From assembly GCA_019348335.1 (NCBI GenBank), contig JAHWJR010000015.1, positions 1 to 14,255 on the forward strand: a DNA stretch of 14,255 nt, written 5' to 3'. The translations under genes were made by a program, and so were the position numbers. Source of the stretch: Actinomycetota bacterium (GTDB lineage: Bacteria > Actinomycetota > Acidimicrobiia > Acidimicrobiales > CADCSY01). Each line of letters begins with the position of its first letter. Position 1 is the first letter of the stretch. Of the stretch, positions 5,175-14,255 are shown piece by piece. The notes under the pieces are model-generated. The model had not been told where the DNA came from and searched no databases. It saw only the letters and a program-made list of their open reading frames with translations.

Positions 5175-8100
5175 TCAAGGCCCGGGCTCGGGGAGGCCGT
5201 CGAGGTAGGTGACGCAGTTCGTGCGCACCGCCGGGGTGCGGGAGCCGGGAAGGACCACTCCGGTGAGGTTGAGGGGGTCGCAGGCGCTGACCGTGACCCG
5301 CTCTGCGCAGCGCTCCCGCCGACGGATGGCGGCCAGGGCCTCCATGGCCTCGGTCAGGGCGTACTGCTCGCCGCTGAAGCCGGCGACGAAGCGGCCGCCC
5401 CGGATGAGGCCCCGGTCCTCGAGGCGGCGAAGGGCCCGCTGGAGGTCGCGCCAGGGCACGGCCAGGCCCTCGTGCACGGCGAGATCCCGGAACACCACGC
5501 CCCAGCGCTGGAGGAGCTGGTCGGCCACCGCCTCGGCCAGGGTCTCGCCGTCCTCCACCGGCTCGGCGTCGGGCACCAGCGCCCACCGCCCGGCGGCTCG
5601 GCTCGGACCCGCCGTAGCTCCTCGCCGCCGGCGACTGAGGCCGCGGGCGGGTCGAGTCCGGGCGCCGCGCTCGGCCACCAGGGAGCGGATGGCGGCGAAG
5701 CCGTCGGCGGTGAGCACGCCCCGGGCCACGCCGTCCCACAGGGCCTCCTCGATGTCGCTGCGCAGGCGCCCGGTGTCGTCGGCCAGCTCCGACACGAAGC
5801 GGGCTCCCTTGGCCCGCAGCGCCTCGACGATCTCCGCCGTGGCCCCCACGCCGGGCACGTGGGGACGCTGCTGGAAGCGGACGGCCTGGAGCAGCCAGGC
5901 CAGGTCGTCGCGAAAGGCCAGGGCCACGGGCGTGGCCTTGGACGGGCCGGCCCGGCGGTCGGAGTCACCGGCGGCGATGGACAGGCGCAGCCACGTGACC
6001 TCGCCGTCGTGGCACAGGCGGTCGAGGTGCCCGGGCTGGTAGCCGGCCACCCGCCGGGCCAGGATCTCCGGCTCCCAGGCGGCGACCGCCGCCTCGTAAC
6101 CCTGCAGCTGCTCGACGACGGCCCGCACGCCGCCAGGGCCCTGAAGCTGGGTGCCGGGGGCCACGTGCTGCCAGCGCAGGAGGAAGCGCACGAAGTCCTG
6201 GGCGCTCACCGCCTCCACCGCCTTGCGCCGGTTGGTGCGGGAGTAGGCGTGCATGCGGGCCAGCAGTCGCCGGGCGCACCACTCCACCGCCTCGGGCTGG
6301 CCGGCTGGGGTGTCGGGATCGGTGAACGCGCCCTGGAGGGCGAAACCGCCGTGCTCGAGGGCGGCCAGGCCGACGGCCACGGTGGCAGGGGCAAGGGCGC
6401 ACCCCTCGGCGAGGGCGGCGGCGGTGCGAGGGCCGGTGATGTCGAGGTGGCCCCGCAGCACGGCGGCTGCCACCTGCTCCACCGGATGAGCGGGCTCCTC
6501 GACACCGTCGAGCAGGACCGCGGCCTCGGTCGAGGACTCGGCGGCCCACCACCGCTCGACGCCGTCGTCGCCGGTGGAGGAGCGGACCCGGCCACGTCCC
6601 GCCAGCTCGTCGAACCACTTCCGCCAGGCCGCCCGGGCCGGGGTGACGATGAGCGAGAGCAGGAGGTCGTGGAGCTCGTCGGCGCTGCCCACCCGGGGGG
6701 CCACCTCCTCCTCCACCCGGGCGATGGCGGCGGGTTCGAGGCGCCCCATGGTGGAAGGGTCCAGCGGCAGGCCCCGGCGCAGGGCGACGGCGTTGGTGCG
6801 GCGGTCGACGGCCTCGGCGTCGTCGAGGAAGGCGTAGGGCTTGGCGGTGAGGATCTCGTGGGCGAAGGGCGACGCCTCGGTGGTGTCGCGCACGTGCACC
6901 CGGACGCGCCCCTCGCCGATGCCGGTCAGCAGCGACTGCAACCCGTCGATGTCGAGGCCCTCGGTCATGGTGTCGTGCACGGTCTGGCGCACCAGGGGAT
7001 GGTCGGGGATCTCGATGGGCCCGGTGACGTTCTCCTGGCAGGCGGCGGCGCCGGGGAAGACGGCGGCCATGAGGTCGTCGGCCTCCATTCGCTGGAGAGG
7101 AGGCGGGTTGCGACGTCCCCCGCGCCAGCGCAGCACCATCAGGGCCCGGTTGAGGTTCCAGCGCCATCGGCTCTGGAACATGGGCGAGTCGAGGATGGCC
7201 TGCTCCAGCACGCGCCGCACCGTGGCCGGCTTGAGGAAGTGGGGGACGTCGGCCAGGGGGAAGCTGTGGTGGGGGCCGAGCGACAGCACGACGGCGTCGT
7301 CGTTGGCCGCAGCCTGTAGCTCGAAGTCGAAGCTGCGACAGAACCGCTTGCGCAGGGCCAGGCCCAGCGCCCGGTTGACCCGGCTGCCGTAGGGCGCGTG
7401 CACCACCAGGTGCATGCCGTCGACCTCGTCGAAGAAGCGCTCGAACACCACGTCGGAGGTGCTCGGCGCGACGCCGAGCACGGCCACCCCCGCGCCCACG
7501 TAGTCGACGATCTGGTCGACGGCGGCGTCGTCGAGGCCGCCGGCCTCGACCAGCCAGGCCCGGGCGCCGGCGGCGTCGCCAGCGGCGAGGAAGGTGGCGA
7601 GGGTCGTGCGCAGGCGGGACACCTCGGCTGACAGCTCGGCGGTGCGGCCCGGGGCCTCGCCCGTCCAGAAGGGGATGGTGGGGGCCTTGCCGGCGGCGTC
7701 GGCCACCCGCACCACCCCGCCGGCCACCTGGCGGATCTGCCAGGCGTGGGTGCCGAGGAGGAAGACGTCGCCGGCCATCGACTCGACCGCCCAGTCCTCG
7801 TTCACCGAGCCCAGGTAGAGGTCGTCGGGTTCGAGCACCACCCGCATGTCGCCGACCTCGGGGATGGCACCACCCGAGGTGACGGCGGCCAGGCGGGCCG
7901 ACGACCGCGCCCGTACCTCGCCGTTGACCCCGTCGTGGTGCACGTAGGCGCCGCGCCGTCCCCTTCCGGTGGTGATGCCGTGGCTGACCAGGCCCAGCAC
8001 CTCGTCGAAGGTCGATCGGGCGAGGTCACGGTAGGGATGGGCTCGGCGCGCCAGCGCGTAGAGGTCGTCGGTGCACCACTCCTCGGCAGCCACCTCGGCC

Positions 8101-9395
8101 ACGATCTGCTGGGCGAGGATGTCGAGCGGGGCCACGGCGGGGACGATGGCGTCGAGCGTGCCCTCGGCGATCGCCCGCACCAGGGCGGCGCACTCCACCA
8201 GCTCGTCTCGGGTGAGGGGGAACAGGCGGCCCTTGGGCACGCCGCCGAGGGAGTGGTTGGCCCGTCCAACCCGCTGGAGCAAGGTGGCGATGCTGCGAGG
8301 GGTGCCGATCTGGCAGACCAACTCCACCGGGCCGATGTCGATGCCGAGCTCCAGGGAGGCGGTGGCCACCAGGGCCTTGAGCTCACCGGCGCGCAGGCGG
8401 GTCTCCACCCGGTGGCGGCGGTCCTTGGACAGCGAGCCGTGGTGGGCGGACACGGAGTCGTCACCGAGGCGCTCAGCCAGCTGGTGGGCCAGGCGCTCGG
8501 CCAGGCGCCGGCTGTTGACGAAGACGATGGTGGTGCGGTGCTCGCCCACGAGGGCGGCGATGCGGTCGAGCACGTCACCCATCTGCGCGGCCGACGCCAC
8601 CGCCTCCAGCTCGCCCTGGGGCAGCTCCAGGGCCAGGTCGAGACGACGGCGGTGGCCGGTGTCGACCACCGCGCACGGCTGCGGGGAACCGGCGCCGGTG
8701 AGCAGTCCGGCGCACAGCGAGATGGGGCGCTGGGTGGCGGAGAGGCCGATGCGCTGGGGGCGGGTGGCAGCCACGTGCTCGAGGCGCTCGAGGGACAGCG
8801 CCAGGTGGCAACCTCGCTTGTCGCGGGCCAAGGCGTGGATCTCGTCGACGATGACCGTCTCGGTGCTGCGGAGCAGCTCCCGCCCACGGGCGGCGGTGAG
8901 CAGGAGGTAGAGCGACTCCGGAGTGGTGACCACGAAGTTGGGCGGGCGGCGCAGCATGGATGCCCGCTGGCTGCTGGTGGTGTCACCGGTGCGCACCGCC
9001 ACCGTGAGCGCCGGGGCGCTCAGGCCCAGCTCGGCTGCCACCGCGGCGATCTCCTCCAGCGGGCGCTGGAGGTTCTGGGCGATGTCGACGGCCAGGGCCT
9101 TGAGCGGCGAGACGTAGACGACGTGCGTCCGGCCGCTGACGTCGGCGCCCTCGGCGAAGGCCCGGTACAGGCGGTCGATGCCGACCAGGAATCCGGCCAG
9201 GGTCTTGCCCGAGCCGGTGGGGGCGGCCACGAGCGTGTCCCGCCCCGCCCCGATGTGGGCCCATCCCTCGGCCTGCGCCGGCGTCGGCCCTTCGGGAAAG
9301 CGGCGGGCGAACCAGGTGGCCACCGCCGGATGGAAGCCGGTCAGCGCTGGCGGCAGCGGGCCCTGTTCCCGCTCGGGCGCCTCGACGACAGCCAT
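5175..9395 (-). CDS. lhr: Lhr-type ATP-dependent DEAD/DEAH-box helicase
   Basis: This is a large superfamily 2 nucleic-acid helicase; Lhr proteins translocate 3' to 5' on single-stranded DNA and are linked to DNA repair. The 1406-residue length is close to known Lhr proteins (about 1500). Helicase motifs run in order: Q-like TPAQAEGW (38-45), Walker A APTGSGKT (58-65), VSPLKALA (95-102), TTPESL (157-162), DEIH (184-187), SAT (219-221), VFVNSRRLAERLA (291-303), ATASLELGIDIG (344-355) and QRVGRANH (374-381). The Lhr core domain is recognisable in GSVNEDWAVESMAGDVFLLGTH (529-550), GSRVNRALGLALRKRF (670-685) and FQSRWRWNLNRALMVLR (740-756). The remainder is an Lhr-type C-terminal region of winged-helix-like modules, with an Arg-rich linker near 1275-1300. 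The frame is intact. The start is an ATG at 9393-9395 without a Shine-Dalgarno. The small regulator gene downstream may be co-transcribed. Confidence 0.93.
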   Translation of the reverse strand: MAVVEAPEREQGPLPPALTGFHPAVATWFARRFPEGPTPAQAEGWAHIGAGRDTLVAAPTGSGKTLAGFLVGIDRLYRAFAEGADVSGRTHVVYVSPLKALAVDIAQNLQRPLEEIAAVAAELGLSAPALTVAVRTGDTTSSQRASMLRRPPNFVVTTPESLYLLLTAARGRELLRSTETVIVDEIHALARDKRGCHLALSLERLEHVAATRPQRIGLSATQRPISLCAGLLTGAGSPQPCAVVDTGHRRRLDLALELPQGELEAVASAAQMGDVLDRIAALVGEHRTTIVFVNSRRLAERLAHQLAERLGDDSVSAHHGSLSKDRRHRVETRLRAGELKALVATASLELGIDIGPVELVCQIGTPRSIATLLQRVGRANHSLGGVPKGRLFPLTRDELVECAALVRAIAEGTLDAIVPAVAPLDILAQQIVAEVAAEEWCTDDLYALARRAHPYRDLARSTFDEVLGLVSHGITTGRGRRGAYVHHDGVNGEVRARSSARLAAVTSGGAIPEVGDMRVVLEPDDLYLGSVNEDWAVESMAGDVFLLGTHAWQIRQVAGGVVRVADAAGKAPTIPFWTGEAPGRTAELSAEVSRLRTTLATFLAAGDAAGARAWLVEAGGLDDAAVDQIVDYVGAGVAVLGVAPSTSDVVFERFFDEVDGMHLVVHAPYGSRVNRALGLALRKRFCRSFDFELQAAANDDAVVLSLGPHHSFPLADVPHFLKPATVRRVLEQAILDSPMFQSRWRWNLNRALMVLRWRGGRRNPPPLQRMEADDLMAAVFPGAAACQENVTGPIEIPDHPLVRQTVHDTMTEGLDIDGLQSLLTGIGEGRVRVHVRDTTEASPFAHEILTAKPYAFLDDAEAVDRRTNAVALRRGLPLDPSTMGRLEPAAIARVEEEVAPRVGSADELHDLLLSLIVTPARAAWRKWFDELAGRGRVRSSTGDDGVERWWAAESSTEAAVLLDGVEEPAHPVEQVAAAVLRGHLDITGPRTAAALAEGCALAPATVAVGLAALEHGGFALQGAFTDPDTPAGQPEAVEWCARRLLARMHAYSRTNRRKAVEAVSAQDFVRFLLRWQHVAPGTQLQGPGGVRAVVEQLQGYEAAVAAWEPEILARRVAGYQPGHLDRLCHDGEVTWLRLSIAAGDSDRRAGPSKATPVALAFRDDLAWLLQAVRFQQRPHVPGVGATAEIVEALRAKGARFVSELADDTGRLRSDIEEALWDGVARGVLTADGFAAIRSLVAERGARTRPARGLSRRRRGATAGPSRAAGRWALVPDAEPVEDGETLAEAVADQLLQRWGVVFRDLAVHEGLAVPWRDLQRALRRLEDRGLIRGGRFVAGFSGEQYALTEAMEALAAIRRRERCAERVTVSACDPLNLTGVVLPGSRTPAVRTNCVTYLDGLPEPGP

Positions 9396-9502
9396 CGTGG
9401 TGAGGGTAGCGACGGCCGGTGACAGTCGACCGATGTCGGCCGTGCGGAAGGCTCCCGGGGCGGCCAGTGGCGAGCCGGGTGGGGACGGCTAGCGTCGCTC
9501 CG
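9396..9502. promoter_or_regulatory. Divergent promoter region between lhr and glgX
   Basis: This 107-bp gap serves two divergent genes. For lhr, TACCCT on the minus strand (9403-9408) ends 7 nt before its ATG. For glgX, TAGCGT on the plus strand (9490-9495) ends 7 nt before the ATG at 9503. Both fit TANNNT -10 boxes, and the spacing predicts that each transcript begins at the start codon. Neither ATG has a Shine-Dalgarno sequence. I see no convincing -35 hexamer for either. A small palindrome GTCGAC (9425-9430) flanked by GACA/TGTC lies near the middle; its role is unknown. Confidence 0.45.
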
Positions 9503-11613
<2,111 letters not shown>

Positions 11614-11617
<4 letters not shown>

Positions 11618-14255
11618 GCGCGCCGGCAGCGGGCCACGAGGACGCTTCCGGGCGGGCGCCGCTCGCCACCTACCGGTTGCAGCTGCGACCGGAGTTCGGC
11701 TTCGACGATGCCGCCGAGGTGGCGCCGTACCTGGCCGCCCTCGGTGTCTCCCACCTCTACAGCTCGCCGGCGCTCCAGGCCGCAGCGGGCAGCACCCACG
11801 GCTACGACGTGGTCGACCACTCCCGCGTCAACGACGAGCTGGGCGGGGCCACCGCCTTCGACCGGTTGACCCGAGCCCTGGCCGGCGCCGGCCTGGGCCA
11901 GGTCCTCGACATCGTTCCCAACCACATGGCCATCACCGCCGACAACGCCTGGTGGCAGGACGTGCTCGAGAACGGGCCGTCCAGCCGCTGGGCCGCCTAC
12001 TTCGACGTCGACTGGGAGGGCCCGGAGTCCAAGCTGCGCAACACCGTGCTGATGCCCGTGCTGGGTGACCACTACGGGCGGGTCCTGGAGGCGGGGGAGC
12101 TCACGCTCGAGCGCCAGCGCGGGGCCTTCCTGGTTCGCTACTTCGAGCACCGCTTCCCCGTCGCCCCCCGCTCGTTCGACCTGCCCCTGGCGCTGGCCGG
12201 CGCCGCCCTGCGCTCGGCGGGTCACGCCTTCGCCGACGACGTCGAGTTCCTCGCCGCCGCGTTCGGCTCGCTCCCGCCGGCCACGGCCATCGACGCCGTC
12301 AACGTCCGCCACCGCCACCGGGACAAGGAGGTCCTCAAGCGCCAGCTGGCCCGGCTGTGCGAGGAGGAGCCCTCGGTGGCCGCCGCCGTCGACGCCGCCG
12401 TGGAGCGGATCAACGGCGACGTCGACCTGGTCGACGCCCTGCTCGATCGCCAGAACTTCCGCCTGGCCTACTGGCGCACGGCGGGCCGCGAGCTCGACTA
12501 CCGGCGCTTCTTCGACATCACCACGCTGGCTGCCCTGCGCATGGAGGACGCCCAGGTCTTCGACGACACCCACGCCCTGGTGTTGCAGTGGCTGGTCGAG
12601 GGCGTGCTCGACGGGCTGCGGCTCGACCACCCCGACGGCCTGCGCGATCCCGAGGCCTACTTCCGCCGCCTGCGCAAGGCGGCGCCGGCGGCCTGGGTGG
12701 TGGTCGAGAAGATCCTGGAGCACGGCGAGGACCTGCCCTCGACGTGGCCGGTCGACGGCACCACCGGCTACGACTTCGTCAACCGGGTGGGCGGGCTGTT
12801 CGTGGACCCGGCGGGCGAGGCGCCCCTCACCGGCGCCTACGCCGAGTTCACCGGCGAGCCCACCGACTGGGACGAGGTGGCCCACGAGAAGAAGCACCTG
12901 GTCATGCGGGACGTGCTGGCCGCCGACGTCAGCCGCCTCACCCACCGCTTCGTGTCGGTGTGCGAGGCGTCCCGCCGCTACCGGGACTTCACCCGCCACG
13001 AGCTCCACGAGGCCCTGCGGGAGGTCCTCGCCTGCTTCGGCGTGTACCGCACCTACGTCGACGCCGAGGGGAAGGTCAGCGAGGCCGACGAGGCCCGCAT
13101 CGCCGGCGCCCTGGCCCAGGCCGCCGAGCGGCGTCCCGATCTGGACCCCGAGCTGTTCGAGCTGCTGGGCGCGGTGCTGCGGGGCCGGCTGGGTGGCCGC
13201 GAGGGCACCGAGCTGTCGCTGCGGTTCCAGCAGGTCAGCGGGCCGGTCATGGCCAAGGCCGTGGAGGACACCGCCTTCTACACCTACAACCGGTTGGTGT
13301 CGCTGAACGAGGTGGGCGGCGACCCGAGCGTGTTCGGCACCGAGCCCGCCGCCTTCCACGACGCCATGGCCGCCACCCATCGCGACTGGCCTCGCGCCAT
13401 GCTCGCTTCGTCGACCCACGACACCAAGCGCAGTGAGGACGTCAGGGCCCGCATCTCGCTGCTCTCGGAGATCCCCGGCGACTACGGGCGGGCGGTGCTG
13501 CGGTGGGCGGACCGCAACCGGCGCCACCGCACGCCAACCTCCGGCGGCGCCGATCTTCCCGACCGCAACGTCGAGTGGCTGCTCTACCAGACGCTGGTCG
13601 GGGCCTGGCCGCTGCCGGTCGAGCGGGCGCTGGCCTACGTCGAGAAGGCCACCCGGGAGGCCAAGGTCCACACCAGCTGGATCGACCCGGACCCCGAGTA
13701 CGACGACGCCGTGCGGCGCTTCGTGGAGGGGGCCCTGGCCGACGACGACTTCCTGGCTGATCTGGAGGAGTTCGTGACCCCGCTGGTCGAGCCGGGACGG
13801 GTGAACAGCTTGGCTGCCCAGCTGGCGAAGTGCACGGCGCCGGGTGTGCCGGACCTGTACCAGGGCACCGAGCTGTGGGACCTCAGCCTGGTCGACCCCG
13901 ACAACCGCCGCCCTGTCGACTTCACCCTCCGGTCCGACCTGCTGGCGCAGGTGGGAGGCATGGACGTGGCCGAGGTGCTGAGGCGCAGCGACGAGGGCCT
14001 GCCCAAGCTCCACGTCACCCGGGCCGCCCTGCAGCTGCGCCGGCGGGCGCCCGAGGCGTTCGGGCCGGGCGCGGCCGGCGCCTACCGACCGCTGGCCGCC
14101 GCGGGCGAGGCGGCCGGCCACGTCGTGGCCTTCGCCCGGGGTGAGCGCGTCGTCACCGTGGTGCCCCGCCTGGTGCTGGGCTTGGCCCGGCGGGGCGGAT
14201 GGGGCGACACCACCGTGGAGCTTCCCGCCGGCGCCTGGCGCGACGAGCTCACCGG
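11614..14255 (+). CDS. treY: Malto-oligosyltrehalose synthase TreY (runs past right edge)
   Basis: This cytoplasmic GH13 enzyme rearranges the reducing-end alpha-1,4 bond of maltooligosaccharides to alpha,alpha-1,1, forming maltooligosyl trehalose for TreZ to cleave. The GTG at 11614-11616 overlaps the glgX stop and has GGAAG (11604-11608) five bases upstream. The frame stays open for 880 codons with no break. Family landmarks are clear: ATYRLQL (18-24), STHGYDVVDHSRVNDELGG (60-78), LDIVPNHMA (98-106), QNFRLAYWRTA near 281-291, GLRLDHPDGLRDP with nucleophile Asp338, VVVEKILE with acid/base Glu365, and MLASSTHDTKRSEDVRARI with Asp603. PDLYQGTEL (747-755) and the final LPAGAWRDELTG indicate that the true C-terminus is near, so the full protein should be about 900 residues. 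That is at the long end for TreY. treZ probably follows outside the window. Confidence 0.95.

Noticed and set aside
5173..5178. TTGACC as a -35 box for the regulator gene
   Set aside because: It is only 7 bp from the candidate -10 box, far short of the usual 16-19 bp, and overlaps the lhr stop codon.
4473..7319. A 948-codon open frame on the plus strand opposite the regulator and helicase genes
   Set aside because: It is low-complexity Gly/Ala/His/Glu/Val-rich with no family motifs and runs antisense to two strongly supported genes. Extreme third-position GC removes stop codons from the opposite strand.
9419..9502. Upstream GTG start extending GlgX by 28 residues
   Set aside because: The extension is not GlgX-like, lies in the divergent promoter region and spans the -10 candidate; the canonical MRIWPG start is at 9503.
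12065..13777. Overlapping plus-strand open frames inside treY, first suspected to mean a frameshifted gene
   Set aside because: Translating the frame from 11614 base by base gave an uninterrupted TreY to the right edge, so the other frames are shadows.

Overview
The window is very GC-rich chromosomal DNA with almost every gene packed end to end. Its features suggest a high-GC actinobacterium: start codons preceded directly by TANNNT -10 boxes, a DtxR-type regulator with an iron-box operator, and GlgX next to TreY. A lineage such as Acidimicrobiia is possible, but that is inference; no rRNA or marker gene here fixes it. I see no mobile element, CRISPR array, tRNA or integrase, and no sign of recent transfer.

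Layout. At 1-504 (minus) is bioY, the biotin-binding S component of an ECF transporter, cut off at the left edge. After a short divergent promoter region, 623-1693 (plus) encodes an iron-type ABC transporter ATPase. Its 3' end overlaps by 32 bp the 3' end of the converging permease gene (1662-3341, minus). The permease follows the substrate-binding lipoprotein gene (3338-4375, minus) with a 4-base overlap. Together these three genes make a complete FbpABC-type ferric-iron importer, but with the ATPase on its own, opposing transcript. Upstream of the binding protein lies a well-formed promoter whose -10 box sits inside a DtxR/IdeR-like iron box. Next upstream, on the same strand, is a DtxR-family metal regulator (4476-5153), so the regulator and its likely target operon are adjacent. 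The regulator follows a large Lhr-type helicase gene (5175-9395, minus) by 21 bp.

A 107-bp divergent region (9396-9502) separates lhr from a plus-strand trehalose/glycogen operon: glgX/treX (9503-11617) and treY (11614 to the right edge, open). GlgX debranches glycogen or maltodextrin. TreY converts the reducing end of the freed maltooligosaccharide to a trehalosyl unit, and a TreZ gene, which would release trehalose, is expected just beyond the window.

Four features deserve attention: the iron box over the importer promoter; the unusual metal-site residues of the regulator (Gly where DtxR has Cys102, Glu where it has Met10); a probable CTG start codon for the permease that restores its first membrane helix; and a consistent pattern of candidate leaderless starts at four genes. 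Nothing in the window looks like an undescribed system. It is mostly ordinary core and transport metabolism with interesting regulatory detail.
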